A DNA stretch of 64,000 nucleotides from Brevundimonas huaxiensis (GCF_014218725.1 NZ_JABBJE010000001.1:930001-994000); one strand, 5' to 3'. Shown: positions 51,667 to 62,000, counted from the first letter of the stretch. The notes: generated by a model from the sequence alone, not told the origin. Program-made: numbers and translations.

Positions 51667-52343
51667 CAGGCCGGCGCCTTCTCGACCGGCGCGGGGTCGC
51701 TGTTCGGCAGCTTCTTGATCGGCTTGGCGGCCCGGCCGTCATATAGCGTCGCATCGAGCAGGGTCTTGGGCCCGCCCTCCGGCGCCGCATTGGTGCGACC
51801 GATGTATGAGCCCGGCTCGGGCGTCTTGCCGGCGGCGAAGTCGTCGATGATCCGGCCGATCGTATCGGGCGTCAGATCCTCGAAGTAGTAGTCGTTGATC
51901 TGGGCCATCGGCGCGTTGGAGCAGGCGCCCAGGCATTCGACTTCCTGCCATGTAAAGCGGCCGTCGGCGGACAGATGATCCTTGGGACCGATCTTCTCCT
52001 TGCAGACGCGCATCAGCTCATTGGCGCCGCGCAGCATGCACGGCGTGGTGCCGCACACCTGGATCAGCGCCGTCTTGCCGACCGGCTCCAGCATGAACAT
52101 GGTGTAGAAGGTCGCGACCTCCAGCACCCGGATATAGGCCATGTCCAGCAGCTCGGCGATGGCGCGGATGGCGGGTTCGGACACCCAGCCTTCCTGCTTC
52201 TGCACCAGCCACAGAATCGGGATCACCGCCGACTGACGACGGCCTTCCGGATACTTCTTGATCCACCATTCGGCCTTGGCCGTCGTATCGGCCGAGAAGG
52301 CGAACGAGGCCGGCTGTTCCTTGGCGAGACGACGAACGCTCAT
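51666..52343 (-). CDS. nuoE: NADH-quinone oxidoreductase subunit E
   Basis: A 225-residue thioredoxin-like 2Fe-2S subunit (cluster N1a). Ligands lie in [12 protein letters not shown] and [20 protein letters not shown] 52343 overlaps the nuoD stop (ATGA). The C-terminus has about 40 extra polar residues rich in Lys and Pro beyond the core, as in other alphaproteobacteria. Confidence 0.97.
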   Translation of the reverse strand: MSVRRLAKEQPASFAFSADTTAKAEWWIKKYPEGRRQSAVIPILWLVQKQEGWVSEPAIRAIAELLDMAYIRVLEVATFYTMFMLEPVGKTALIQVCGTTPCMLRGANELMRVCKEKIGPKDHLSADGRFTWQEVECLGACSNAPMAQINDYYFEDLTPDTIGRIIDDFAAGKTPEPGSYIGRTNAAPEGGPKTLLDATLYDGRAAKPIKKLPNSDPAPVEKAPA

Positions 52344-53605
52344 CGGTCCACTTCTCCGAAAACGATGTCGAGCGAGCCCAGGATGGCGGACACGTCGGCC
52401 AGTTGGTGGCCGCGGTTCATCCAGTCCATCGCCTGCAGCGAGCGATAGCCCGGCGCCGAGATCTTCACGCGGTAGGGTTTGTTGGTGCCGTCCGACACCA
52501 GATAGATGCCGAACTCGCCCTTGGGCGCCTCGACCGCGGCATAGACCTCGCCCTCGGGCGTCTTGAAGCCTTCGGTGTAGAGCTTGAAGTGGTGGATCAG
52601 CGACTCCATCGAGCGCTTCATCTCGCCACGGCGCGGCGGAACGATCTTGTTGTCCTCGACCATCACCGGCTCGCCGGGGCAGTTGCGCAGCTTGTGGATG
52701 CACTGCTCCATGATCCGCACCGACTGCTTCATCTCCTCGATGCGCACCAGATAGCGGTCCCAGCAGTCGCCGTTCTTGCCGACGACCACGTCGAAGTCGA
52801 GCTCGGCATAGCACTCATAGGGCTGCGACTTACGCAGGTCCCAGGCGATGTTCGAGCCGCGCAGCATAACGCCGGTGAAGCCCCATTCCAGGGCCTGCTG
52901 CTTGGACACCACGCCGATGTCGACGTTGCGCTGCTTGAAGATGCGGTTCTCGGTGACCAGGCTTTCGATGTCTTTCAGCGCCGGCGGGAACTCGTGGCAC
53001 CAGCGGCCGATGTCGTCGATCAGGTCCATCGGAAGGTCCTGGTGGACGCCGCCGGGACGGAAATAGTTGGCGTGCAGACGGGCGCCGCAGGCGCGCTCGT
53101 AGAACACCATCAGCTTTTCGCGTTCCTCGAAGCCCCAGAGCGGCGGCGTCAGGGCGCCGACGTCCATGGCCTGGGTCGTCACGTTCAGCATGTGCGACAG
53201 GATGCGGCCGATCTCGGAGTACAGGACGCGGATCAGCTGCGCCCGATACGGAACCTCGATCCCCAGCAGCTTCTCGATGGCCAGGCAGAAGGCGTGCTCC
53301 TGGTTCATCGGCGAGACGTAGTCCAACCGGTCCAGATACGGCACGTTCTGAAGGTAGGTGCGGGCCTCCATCAGCTTTTCGGTGCCGCGGTGCAGCAGGC
53401 CGATGTGCGGATCGACGCGCTCGACGATCTCGCCGTCCAGCTCCAGCACCAAGCGCAGCACGCCGTGCGCGGCCGGGTGTTGCGGACCGAAGTTGATGGT
53501 GAACTTGCGGTCTTCCATCTCGCGCGCATGGGCGGTGCGGGTGTCGAGGTCGTCCTCGAACACATCGACGCCCAGCGGCGGCAGGGTGGGGTTTCCGTCA
53601 GCCAT
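52340..53605 (-). CDS. nuoD: NADH-quinone oxidoreductase subunit D
   Basis: A 421-residue 49-kDa-type subunit that forms the quinone pocket. Blocks: [25 protein letters not shown] (around GPQHPAAHG, the quinone-binding loop), [14 protein letters not shown] and the C-terminal PSFAHL-region equivalent ending DIVFGEVDR. It is separate from NuoC, not fused as in E. coli. Its ATG overlaps the nuoC TAA by one base. Confidence 0.97.
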   Translation of the reverse strand: MADGNPTLPPLGVDVFEDDLDTRTAHAREMEDRKFTINFGPQHPAAHGVLRLVLELDGEIVERVDPHIGLLHRGTEKLMEARTYLQNVPYLDRLDYVSPMNQEHAFCLAIEKLLGIEVPYRAQLIRVLYSEIGRILSHMLNVTTQAMDVGALTPPLWGFEEREKLMVFYERACGARLHANYFRPGGVHQDLPMDLIDDIGRWCHEFPPALKDIESLVTENRIFKQRNVDIGVVSKQQALEWGFTGVMLRGSNIAWDLRKSQPYECYAELDFDVVVGKNGDCWDRYLVRIEEMKQSVRIMEQCIHKLRNCPGEPVMVEDNKIVPPRRGEMKRSMESLIHHFKLYTEGFKTPEGEVYAAVEAPKGEFGIYLVSDGTNKPYRVKISAPGYRSLQAMDWMNRGHQLADVSAILGSLDIVFGEVDR

Positions 53606-54234
53606 TACGCCTGGCCTCCCGCCTTCTCGTCGCCGGGCAGGACCGGCGCGGGGTATTCGGCGCCCTCCCAGGGCGACAGGAAATCGAAGGTGCGGAACTC
53701 TTGGGTCAGCTTGACCGGCTCGTAGACCACGCGGCGCTGTTCCTCGTCGTAGCGGACCTCGACATAGCCCGTCATCGGGAAGTCCTTGCGCAGCGGATGG
53801 CCTTCGAAACCATAGTCCGTCAGCAGGCGACGCATGTCCGGGTGGCCCGAGAACAGCATGCCGTACATGTCGTAGGCTTCACGCTCGAACCAGTTGGCGG
53901 CCGGATAGGCCGAAATGACCGACGGCACCGGCTGGGTCTCGTCGGTCGAGACCTTGACGCGCAGGCGTGCGTTCCGCGTCATCGACAGCAGGTGATAGAC
54001 GACCTCGAACCGCTCCTTGCGATCCGGATAGTCCACGCCGCACAGGTCGAGCAGCTGCTGGAAGCCGAATTGATCGCGCAGCGTCGTCAGCACCTCGACG
54101 ATCCGCTCGCGCGGCGCGACCAGCGTCAGTTCGCCGAACGCCACCTGGGCCTCGACGCCCAGGGCCCCGACCATCTCTGCGCCCAGCGGAGTCAGGGCGG
54201 CTTCGTGTTGCGCTTGAACAGCCAGAGAGGTCAT
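53605..54234 (-). CDS. nuoC: NADH-quinone oxidoreductase subunit C
   Basis: A 209-residue 30-kDa-type subunit. [27 protein letters not shown] and the signature [39 protein letters not shown] (around EREAYDMYG) identify it. ATG 54234 overlaps the nuoB stop as ATGA. Usual alphaproteobacterial order nuoABCDEF. Confidence 0.97.
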   Translation of the reverse strand: MTSLAVQAQHEAALTPLGAEMVGALGVEAQVAFGELTLVAPRERIVEVLTTLRDQFGFQQLLDLCGVDYPDRKERFEVVYHLLSMTRNARLRVKVSTDETQPVPSVISAYPAANWFEREAYDMYGMLFSGHPDMRRLLTDYGFEGHPLRKDFPMTGYVEVRYDEEQRRVVYEPVKLTQEFRTFDFLSPWEGAEYPAPVLPGDEKAGGQA

Positions 54235-54839
54235 CGGTCGATGGTCCCCGTGCGACGGATCTTCTTCTGCAGTTGCAGCAGGCCGTAGAGCAGCGCCTCG
54301 GCCGTCGGCGGGCAGCCGGGCACATAGACGTCGACCGGCACCACGCGGTCGCAACCGCGCACGACGCTGTAACTATAGTGGTAGTAGCCGCCGCCGTTGG
54401 CGCAGCTGCCCATCGACACGACATAGCGCGGATCGGGCATCTGGTCGTAGACCTTGCGGATGGCCGGGGCCATCTTGTTGGTCAGGGTGCCCGCGACGAT
54501 CATCAGGTCCGACTGGCGCGGGCTGGCGCGCGGCGCCATGCCGAAGCGTTCGACGTCGAAGCGCGGCATCGACATCTGGATCATCTCGACCGCGCAGCAG
54601 GCTAGGCCGAACGTCATCCACATCAGTGAGCCGGTGCGGGCCCAGTTGATGACGTCGTCGGCGGCGGCGACCAGATAGCCGCGCTCGCCGAGCTCCATAT
54701 TCACGGCCTCGAAGAACTTGTCGTGGACCTTGGGGTCATAACCCTCGACGGTCGAACGCGCGCCAGCGCCGGCCGGAACCAGCGGCGCGCCCGATGCGGA
54801 CACCAGGCCCGCGGGCTTGGAAGCGGCGACTACTCCCAT
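54231..54839 (-). CDS. nuoB: NADH-quinone oxidoreductase subunit B
   Basis: A 202-residue subunit that carries 4Fe-4S cluster N2, the electron donor to quinone. The tandem Cys pair is in [13 protein letters not shown]; the other ligands are in [16 protein letters not shown] and [13 protein letters not shown]. The first 30 residues are a flexible Ala/Ser-rich extension. ATG 54839 overlaps the end of nuoA by ten bases. Confidence 0.97.
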   Translation of the reverse strand: MGVVAASKPAGLVSASGAPLVPAGAGARSTVEGYDPKVHDKFFEAVNMELGERGYLVAAADDVINWARTGSLMWMTFGLACCAVEMIQMSMPRFDVERFGMAPRASPRQSDLMIVAGTLTNKMAPAIRKVYDQMPDPRYVVSMGSCANGGGYYHYSYSVVRGCDRVVPVDVYVPGCPPTAEALLYGLLQLQKKIRRTGTIDR

Positions 54840-55207
54840 TCCAGGGCTCCCTTCTTCCATTCGTAGATGAAGCCGATGGTCAGCACGCCCAGGAAGACCA
54901 TCATCGACCAGAAGGCGAAGACCATGCCGGCGTGCGACAGATCGAACATCGACACCGCCCACGGGAACAGGAAGGCGACTTCCAAGTCGAAGATGATGAA
55001 CAGGATCGACACCAGATAGAAGCGGATGTCGAACTTCATCCGGGCATCGTCGAAGGCGTTGAAGCCGCACTCATAGGCCGACAGCTTCTCGCTATCGGGG
55101 CTTTTCGGCGCCAGCAGCAGCGGCAGGACGATGAAAAGAATGCCGATGAAGGCGGCTACGCCGGCGAAGACCAGGACCGGAAGATATTCGAGAAGGAATG
55201 CGTTCAT
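54830..55207 (-). CDS. nuoA: NADH-quinone oxidoreductase subunit A
   Basis: A 125-residue three-helix subunit. [42 protein letters not shown] (around YECGF and [11 protein letters not shown]) is the family core. I chose ATG 55207, with GAGG about ten bases before; an upstream frame to 55261 lacks family likeness. It is the first gene of a leftward operon of nuoA-N with three extra ORFs. Confidence 0.96.
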   Translation of the reverse strand: MNAFLLEYLPVLVFAGVAAFIGILFIVLPLLLAPKSPDSEKLSAYECGFNAFDDARMKFDIRFYLVSILFIIFDLEVAFLFPWAVSMFDLSHAGMVFAFWSMMVFLGVLTIGFIYEWKKGALEWE

Positions 55208-55301
55208 TCGAAGAACCTCGTCCGCCGGGGAGAGGCGGGATTCGGCGCTTCTTAGACCCAAGACCGCCGCCGTTCAAACCCCTGCGACCATTGGATTTTC
55301 A

Positions 55302-55318
55302 TTGAGAATGGCTCGCAA
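55302..55318. promoter_or_regulatory. Fur-like iron box upstream of the nuo operon
   Basis: TTGAGAATGGCTCGCAA matches the Fur-type sequence TTGAGAATGATTCGCAA, common before TonB-receptor genes in this group, at 15 of 17 positions. It lies 95 bases upstream of nuoA and 95 bases upstream of the divergent abgT-like gene. Complex I carries many Fe-S clusters, so iron control is plausible. Confidence 0.4.
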
Positions 55319-55412
55319 CTTTGCGCGCCATATGTCGCAGGGCCGACGCTTGCGCGGCGCAGGGCTGCAAAGGCCTATTGGCGGCCCGATCGCGTAACCG
55401 AAAGTCATCCGA

Positions 55413-57044
55413 ATGAGCCTAGCCAGCCGCGCCCTGAACGCTGTCGAACGGATCGGCAATCGGCTGCCCGATCCCGTCTTCCTGTTCCTGTGGCTGATCG
55501 GCGGTCTGATCGTCCTCAGCATGGTCGGCGCCGGCCTGGGCTGGTCCGCCGTCAATCCAGTCACCGGCGATCAACTGGTCGCCAAGAGCCTGCTGTCGGC
55601 CGAGAATCTGGAACAGTTGATCATCGGCATGCCGCGCACCCTGGCGGACTTCCCGCCTCTCGGCATCGTCATCACCATCATCTATGGTGCTTCGGTCGCC
55701 GAACGCACGGGGATGTTCGCGACCGCCATTCGCGGCGCCCTGCTGAACGCCCCGCGTTCCATACTGACGCCCGTCGTCGTGATCACCGGCATGGTGTCCC
55801 ATCACGCGTCGGACGCCTCCTATGTCGTGGTCATCCCGCTAGCGGCCGTCATTTTCGCCGCAGCGGGCCGACATCCGCTGGCGGGTCTGGCCGCAGGCTT
55901 CGCCGCCGTGTCGGGCGGATACGCCGGCAACCTGTTTCCCGGCGCCAGCGACGCCCTGATCCTTGGCATCACCGAGCCGGCCGCCCGCCTGATCGATCCG
56001 TCCTATTCCGTGAACATCGCGGGCAACTGGTTCTTCATCGTCGGCGTCGTCTTCGTCTTCACCCCCATCGTCTGGTTCCTGACCGACCGGGTGATCGAGC
56101 CGCGCCTCGGCGTCTGGAAGCCGTCAGAAGGGGTCGCCGCCCCGAACGCTTCGGAAAAACAGCCCCTGACCGCCGCCGAAAAGCGCGGCCTGAAGTTCGC
56201 CGGCCTGGCGCTTCTAGGCATGATCGCGCTCTGGGCCCTGCTGACCTTCATACCGGGCTCGCCCTTCGTCGATCCCGAGGTGGACCCGGAGCAGAAGTTC
56301 AATCCGCTCTACAAGTCCCTGGTCGCCTTCTTCGCCATCACCTTCTTCGTCACCGGCGGGGCCTATGGGGCCGGAGCCGGCACGATTCAGTCGCACCGCG
56401 ACATGGTCACGATGATGCGCGACGGCATCGCCCAGTTGGCGCCCTATATCGTGCTGGCCTTTTTCGCCGCGCACTTCGTGGCCATGTTCAACTGGTCGGG
56501 GCTGGGGCCGATCCTGGCGGTCAATGCGGCGGCGGGTCTGAAGACCCTGGCCCTACCCGCCCCTCTGCTGTTGATCTGCGTCGTCTTCGTCTCGTGCTTC
56601 TTCGATCTGTTCATCGGTTCGGCCTCGGCCAAGTGGTCGGCCCTGGCGCCCATCGTGGTGCCGATGTTCATGCTGCTGGGCATTTCGCCCGAGATGACGA
56701 CCGCCGCCTATCGCATGGGTGATTCCGTCACCAACATCGCCACGCCGTTGATGAGCTACTTCCCCCTGATCCTGACCTTCGCCCAGCGCTGGGATCCGCG
56801 ATTCGGCCTCGGTTCCTTGATGGCGACCATGCTGCCGTATGCCGGAGCCTTCCTGGTCGCCGGTCTGGCCATGGTGGCGGCCTGGGTGGCCTTCGACCTG
56901 CCGCTGGGGCCGGGCGTCGGCGTCCACTATGAGCCGCCGCCTCCCGCCGTGGCGGCCCATGAGCCTGCCGACGGCGGCGTAGCGGGCCCGCACAGCCCGC
57001 CCCAGGCGGCGATCGTGACACCGTCCACAGCCCCGTCGCGTTGA
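55413..57044 (+). CDS. AbgT-family transporter (p-aminobenzoyl-glutamate transporter-like)
   Basis: A 543-residue membrane protein with about 12 helices. Family blocks: RLPDPVFLFLWLIGGLIVLS, GMPRTLADFPPLGIVITIIYGASVAERTG (around FPPLGIVI), GYAGNLFPGASDALILGITEPAARL (around NLFPGASD) and GSASAKWSALAPIVVPMFMLLG. AbgT proteins are known either as aminobenzoyl-glutamate importers or as sulfonamide/PABA exporters; which applies here is open. Start ATG 55413, divergent from nuoA. No terminator seen after the stop. Confidence 0.88.
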   Translation: MSLASRALNAVERIGNRLPDPVFLFLWLIGGLIVLSMVGAGLGWSAVNPVTGDQLVAKSLLSAENLEQLIIGMPRTLADFPPLGIVITIIYGASVAERTGMFATAIRGALLNAPRSILTPVVVITGMVSHHASDASYVVVIPLAAVIFAAAGRHPLAGLAAGFAAVSGGYAGNLFPGASDALILGITEPAARLIDPSYSVNIAGNWFFIVGVVFVFTPIVWFLTDRVIEPRLGVWKPSEGVAAPNASEKQPLTAAEKRGLKFAGLALLGMIALWALLTFIPGSPFVDPEVDPEQKFNPLYKSLVAFFAITFFVTGGAYGAGAGTIQSHRDMVTMMRDGIAQLAPYIVLAFFAAHFVAMFNWSGLGPILAVNAAAGLKTLALPAPLLLICVVFVSCFFDLFIGSASAKWSALAPIVVPMFMLLGISPEMTTAAYRMGDSVTNIATPLMSYFPLILTFAQRWDPRFGLGSLMATMLPYAGAFLVAGLAMVAAWVAFDLPLGPGVGVHYEPPPPAVAAHEPADGGVAGPHSPPQAAIVTPSTAPSR

Positions 57045-57070
57045 GGGGCGCGTTTCTCCGAAAAGGTCGC

Positions 57071-57099
57071 TTGACGCGATGTGTCAGCCCGCCTAAACG
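57071..57099 (+). promoter_or_regulatory. Promoter candidate for the tRNA-Asp genes
   Basis: TTGACG (57071-57076), a 17-base spacer, and TAAACG (57094-57099), about 40 bases before the first tRNA-Asp. A GC-rich inverted repeat CGCCCC/GGGGCG (57101-57117) covers the expected start point. Confidence 0.45.
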
Positions 57100-57140
57100 A
57101 CGCCCCTCGCCGGGGCGCACAGCCGCTTCGGCCGGGAAAC

Positions 57141-57217
57141 GCGGGTGTAGCTCAGTTGGTTAGAGTGCCGGCCTGTCACGCCGGAGGTCGCGGGTTCGAG
57201 CCCCGTCACTCGCGCCA
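57141..57217 (+). tRNA. tRNA-Asp (GTC), copy 1
   Basis: A 77-nt cloverleaf with encoded CCA. Acceptor GCGGGTG pairs with CACTCGC (one G-T), the anticodon stem CGGCC/GGCCG-type pairing holds loop CTGTCAC with anticodon GTC, the T arm GCGGG-TTCGAGC-CCCGT is regular, and the discriminator is G as expected for Asp. It is identical to copy 2, 157 bases downstream. Confidence 0.97.
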
Positions 57218-57244
57218 CTCTCTCTAGAAATAGAAGAGTGGCGC
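57212..57244 (+). repeat. Inverted repeat mirroring the 3' end of tRNA-Asp copy 1
   Basis: GCGCCACTCT (57212-57221) contains the last six bases of the tRNA, including CCA, and pairs perfectly with AGAGTGGCGC (57235-57244). No T-run follows directly. It could be a terminator-like or processing hairpin in the pre-tRNA. Confidence 0.7.
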
Positions 57245-57266
57245 ACACCGCCTTCCCAAAAAGCTT

Positions 57267-57289
57267 TCGAAACAGCTCAAAAGTTTCGA
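57267..57289. repeat. Inverted repeat between the two tRNA-Asp genes
   Basis: TCGAAAC (57267-57273) and GTTTCGA (57283-57289) with a 9-base spacer lie just before copy 2. The function is unknown; it may be an operator or RNA hairpin. Confidence 0.4.
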
Positions 57290-57297
57290 CCTGATAC

Positions 57298-57374
57298 GCG
57301 GGTGTAGCTCAGTTGGTTAGAGTGCCGGCCTGTCACGCCGGAGGTCGCGGGTTCGAGCCCCGTCACTCGCGCCA
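57298..57374 (+). tRNA. tRNA-Asp (GTC), copy 2
   Basis: Same 77-nt sequence as copy 1, with encoded CCA and anticodon GTC. The tandem identical copies suggest a duplication or gene-dosage arrangement. It could be cotranscribed with copy 1. Confidence 0.97.
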
Positions 57375-57410
57375 CTTCTTTTCAAGACATCGATATAAAA
57401 GAAGTGGCGC
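57369..57410 (+). terminator. Inverted repeat/terminator-like hairpin after tRNA-Asp copy 2
   Basis: Perfect 14-bp arms GCGCCACTTCTTTT (57369-57382) and AAAAGAAGTGGCGC (57397-57410). The left arm includes the tRNA 3' end GCGCCA. No T-run follows, but the A/T-rich half of the stem may help release. It also lies downstream of the convergent glycosyltransferase gene and could work for both. Confidence 0.55.
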
Positions 57411-57461
57411 ACTCCCGTTTTCGGAAACGCGCCATTCTAACGCGTCGTGGCCTTGGCCGCC

Positions 57462-58712
57462 TCAGTGCAGCGGCAGTGCCATATCCGGGTTCACGAACGC
57501 CGCTTCGCCCGTCAGCTCGCCATAGACCATGCAGAGGTCTTCGAAGACGCGGTTCCAGGCGAACTGGCTGACCGCCTTCTCGCGCGCCGCCCGGCCGATC
57601 GCTTCGATATCGCGCGCGAACAGGGCCTCGACCGCCTGGGCATAGTCGTCGGCATCCGCGCTGGCGGCCAGTTGCCCCACGCTCTCGTCGACCGTCTCGG
57701 CGACGCCGCCCGCATTGACCCCGACCACGGGCCGACCGCAGGCCATGGCCTCCAAAACGATCAGCCCGAACGGCTCTTTATCATTGGCGTGAACGAAGGC
57801 GTCGCAGCTGGCGATGATCTTTGCGACCGCCTTGGGATCGCTTTCATAGGGCATGGAGATGACGCGATCTTCCTCGGGCATCCCCGCGCCTGCGCCGACC
57901 AGCACCAAGTGATACGGGGCGCCCAGCTTCTGGACCGCCTCGATCAGCACGTCGACGTTCTTTTCCTTGGCCGGACGACCGGCGAAGCACAGCAGGCGCG
58001 CGTCCTCGCCCAGACCCAGCTGTTTCAGCAGCCACTGCCGGTCACGACGGTCCGGACGGAAGGTGTCGATCTCCACGCCCAGAGGCCGGATGACGATGTT
58101 GTTCACACCGGCCTCTTCCAGGCGCCGCGCGATAAAGCGACTGGGCGAAACGACCCGATCAAACTGCGAGAAAAGCTTCGCCCAACGTTTCTCAACCGGC
58201 TTCTTGGCCCATTCGCCGAAATGCAGCGCCGCCAGCCCGGCCGGATCGGAGTGGCAGAAACCGACGACCGGGCATCCGACCCGCTGCCCGGCCTCCAAAG
58301 CCCCCTGCCCGGGCGTGTAAGGATCTCCGGCCTCGATGATCGACGGCTTCATGGCCGCCACCCAGGCGCTCCAGCGCTTCACCGAACTGGGCCAGCGATA
58401 GCCGTCGCCGAACGGCAGCTTGGTGGCCCGAAGTTGCACGATGCCGTCGGCGCGCGCCTTGTGCCGCGCACCCGGCACGATCAGCGAGTGACTGATCCCC
58501 GGCCGATTGGCCTCGATCCACGCCTTCTTGGACAGGATATATCGCTTCACCCCGCCCGAGCGCGGCGCATAGAGCATTGTGGTGTCCACTAGGCGGGGCC
58601 GCTCGTCCATCGCCGCCGCCTTTAAGGCCCGCAGCGTATCGGCGACTTCCACGTCCAGCCCCGGAATCAGTCGGAGTTCGCTTTCTTGGACGTCGAGGTC
58701 TGTCATGCTCAT
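57462..58712 (-). CDS. GT4-family glycosyltransferase (GT-B fold)
   Basis: A 416-residue cytoplasmic or membrane-associated enzyme. The N-terminal acceptor domain holds TMLYAPRSGGVKRYILSKK. The C-terminal nucleotide-sugar domain has LLCFAGRPAKEKNVDVLIEAV, SCDAFVHANDKEPFGLIVLEAMACGRPVVG (around EPFGLIVLEA, the E-x7-E motif) and NAGGVAETVD. The acceptor and sugar are unknown; glycolipid or polysaccharide synthesis is likely. I chose ATG 58712; an ATG six bases on is possible, and the frame stays open to 58856 with unconserved basic residues. Confidence 0.88.
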   Translation of the reverse strand: MSMTDLDVQESELRLIPGLDVEVADTLRALKAAAMDERPRLVDTTMLYAPRSGGVKRYILSKKAWIEANRPGISHSLIVPGARHKARADGIVQLRATKLPFGDGYRWPSSVKRWSAWVAAMKPSIIEAGDPYTPGQGALEAGQRVGCPVVGFCHSDPAGLAALHFGEWAKKPVEKRWAKLFSQFDRVVSPSRFIARRLEEAGVNNIVIRPLGVEIDTFRPDRRDRQWLLKQLGLGEDARLLCFAGRPAKEKNVDVLIEAVQKLGAPYHLVLVGAGAGMPEEDRVISMPYESDPKAVAKIIASCDAFVHANDKEPFGLIVLEAMACGRPVVGVNAGGVAETVDESVGQLAASADADDYAQAVEALFARDIEAIGRAAREKAVSQFAWNRVFEDLCMVYGELTGEAAFVNPDMALPLH

Positions 58713-59023
58713 GGAGTGTTCTCGCCTGGTCTGGGCTGTCGAACGCCGGAGGTGTTCGATGGATGCGTCCACGGGACGCGGCCTTTGGACCGTTCGACGC
58801 CCGTAAACCTGGGCGCGGCAAAGCTCAAGTGCGCGCCGTAGCGATTCCCTCCGCATTCGTCCTATCAGGCATCGACGAACGAACGCGGGTCGCCTTACAG
58901 CATCGCCTCACGACCATCACGGCCTTGCATTCGCCTCAAATTCGATAAACTTGGAACGCTGGCGCGGACCCTGCTAAGGGGTCTCCCGTAACGTGACGCG
59001 TGACCACCAGGGGTTTCTACCGA
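58713..59023. other. Divergent intergenic region between glycosyltransferase and autotransporter
   Basis: About 310 bases without a convincing gene. It holds an inverted repeat TCGAAC-N9-GTTCGA (58739-58759) and a tight hairpin GCGTCC/GGACGC (58765-58779) near the glycosyltransferase side. On the autotransporter side, TTGCAT near 58925 and TTGGAAC near 58950 are weak -35 candidates, with no good -10. An AGGGG ribosome site (58009-offset 59009-59013) precedes the autotransporter ATG. Confidence 0.4.
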
Positions 59024-62000
59024 ATGCGTATTTTGCTCGCGACCGCCGTGGCGATCGCCCCCTTGATGGTCGCCACAGGATCCCAGGCCGAGATCGTGAT
59101 CTCGAACGCCCGGACCACGCCGATCCAGACGTCCAATGCGACGGGCACGGCCGCCGACAATATCCGCATCGCCAGCGGCGGCAGCGTCGCCGTCGCTTCC
59201 GGTGCGGCCGTGACCCTGAACAGCAACAACATGGTCGATCTGGATAGCGGCAGCTCGATCACGATGGACAAGTCGGCCGATGGCTCGACGGGTCTTCTGG
59301 TCAACGGCGGCAACACCGGTTCGGTGATCGTCGGCGGCTCGATCACCGTCAACGACACGCTGGAAGCTGCCGACATCAAGGACACCGACGGCGACGGCGA
59401 TCTTGACGGCCCGTTCGCCACCGGAACCGGCCGCTACGGCGTGCGGGTCACCGGCGCCTCGCCCTTCACCGGCAACATCCTGGTCGAGGGCACGGGCGCA
59501 ATCGCTGTGGAGGGCAACAATTCCTACGGCCTGTCCGTCGAATCCGCCCTAAACGGCAAGCTTCAGAGCCTGGGCACCGTCCGTGTGACCGGCAACGACA
59601 GCGCCGCCATACGCACCACGGGGCCGATTTCGGGCAATGTCGATCTTGCCGGCTCCATTTCGGCGCTGGGCGCCAATGCGACGGGCGTTTCCATCGAAGG
59701 CGATGTCGGCGGGGCGCTCAAGATCCATTCCTCCGTAGTGGCCACCGGCTATCGCTACACCACCCCGCCGCCCGCCCGTCCGACGACCGGCACCTTCGAC
59801 AACGCGACGACCCTGTTCCTGGACGAACTCGACGCCGACGATCTGCTGCAAGGCGGACCGGCCGTGCGCGTCGGCGCCAATGTCGCCGGCGGCGTGCTGC
59901 TGGACAAGGCGCTCGCCTATTCCGAGGCTGGCATCGAGGGCGACGACGACAAGGACGGCGTCAAGAACGGCGACGAGGACGATGACGGCGACGGCATCAA
60001 GAACCGCGACGATCCGGACCGTGACGGCGACGGCATCCCGGACGCCAGCGAGACAGCCGCCTCCATCACGTCGCTGGGCGGCGCGCCTGCGCTGCTGATC
60101 GGCTCGACGACGAACACCGTGACCCTCGGCGCTGTCGGAACAGGCGATGCGGCCTATGGTCTGATCAACCGCGGCACCATTGTCGGCTCCGGCCTTTACT
60201 CCGGCGTGGAGTCGCGCGCCGTGCAACTCGGCGTGACCGGCGGCCAGGCCGTCAACGTTGTCGGCGGCGTGCGCAACGAGGGCGGCATCTCGTCGACCGC
60301 CGTCGATGCGAACGCCACCGGTCTGTGGATCGGCTCGGGCGTGACCGCTCCGACGATCAACAATTCGGGCGCCATTCAGGCCGTCGCTTCGGGCAAGCAG
60401 ACCCAGAGCGCGACCGGCATTCTGATTGGTGCAGGCGCAAACGTCGGCTCCCTGACCAACACCGGCAACCTCGTCGCCTCTTTCGGCGGCAATCAGGGTT
60501 CGGCCACCGTTATTCGTGACCAGTCCGGCAGCCTGACCCAGCTGAACAACGCCGGTTCGATCATCGGCTCGCTCACCCCTAACACCGACGATACAAATCC
60601 TGTCACCGGCAAGGTGACCGCCATCGACGTCTCGGCCAATACGACCGGCGTCACCCTGCGGCAATACGGCATTGCCGCCGCTGCAGGCAGCACGGCGACG
60701 GACACGGACAAGGACGGCGTGCCGGACGCGGCCGAACCGGCCATCGTCGGCGCGATCAAGCTGGGCTCTGGCGCCGACACGCTCAATATCGAGAACGGCG
60801 TCGTGAACGGCGACATCGATTTCGGCGCCGGCGCGGACCGGCTGAACATCAGCGGCGGCGCGGTTGTGACCGGCGCCATCGCCAACAGCGACGGCCTGCT
60901 GGACATCAATGTGTCCAAGGGCACACTGGCCGCGACCCAGACCGGCGCCACGGCGATCTCCAACCTGAATATCGGCGCCGAAGGGACATTGCTGGTCAAT
61001 CTTGACCCCGCCAACGACCGTGCCGGCGGCTTCAACGTCAGCGGCAATGCGACCCTGGCGACAGGCTCCACCCTGGGCGTCCGCTTCTCGTCGCTGATCG
61101 ATCAGCCCGAGCGGTTCAACGTCATCACGGCCGGCACGCTGAATGTGGGTCAGATCAACCAGACCCTGCTGTCGGACAACTCGCCCTATCTTTACGTCGT
61201 GCAGGGCGGCGTCGCCGGCAACACCGTCTATGTCGACGCGCGTCGCCGCACGGCTTCGGAGGCCGGTCTGATCCCGGTCGAGGCGTCCGCCTACGACGCC
61301 GTCTATGGCGCGCTGGGATCCAATGAGGCCCTGCGCAACCTGTTCCTGTCGCAGACGTCGCGCGACGGCTTCATCGACGCCTACGAGCAGATGCTGCCCG
61401 ACCACTCCGGCGGACCGCTGATGTCGCTGTCGGCCGGCGTCGATGCGGTCACCCGCGCGCTGACCGGCCGCAACGCCGCCGCCGCGCCGGGTGAAACCAG
61501 CGCCTGGGTGCAGGAGATCAACTTCTACGCCGACAAGGACAAGACCGACTCCTACGGTTTCCGCTCGGAAGGCTTCGGCGTCGCCGGCGGCGTCGAAAAG
61601 GGCACCAGCCTGGGCGCCGTCGGCATCTCGGCCGCCTTCACCTCGTCCGACATCAAGGATCCCGAGGCCGAGGCCGAAGAGGTTCTGTCCGCCAACCTGC
61701 TTGAGCTGGGCCTGTACTGGCGCGCTCAGGGTCAGTATTGGACGACCTGGGCCCGTGCGGCGGGGGGCTACGCCTCCTTCAGCGCCGATCGCTCGCTGGT
61801 CGCGACCGGCGTCTATCTGAACAACAAGTCCGACTGGCATGGCTGGACGGCGGCGGTCGCCGGCGGCGCCTCGTATGAGCGCAACTTCGGCCGTCTGAAC
61901 ATCCGCCCCGAAATCTACGGCGAGTATTTCAGCCTGTCGGAAGGCTCGCGCAGCGAGAAGGGCGGCGGCGACGGCTTCGATCTCGACATCGATTCGCGCG

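Noticed and set aside
57141-57374. Integration (att) site duplicated at tRNA-Asp
   Set aside because: The two tRNA copies are complete and only 157 bases apart, with no integrase or cargo between them; gene duplication explains them better.
57416-57429. Hairpin CGTTT-TCGG-AAACG as terminator between tRNA-Asp and the glycosyltransferase
   Set aside because: Stem of five pairs with no T tract; the 14-bp repeat beside it is the better candidate.
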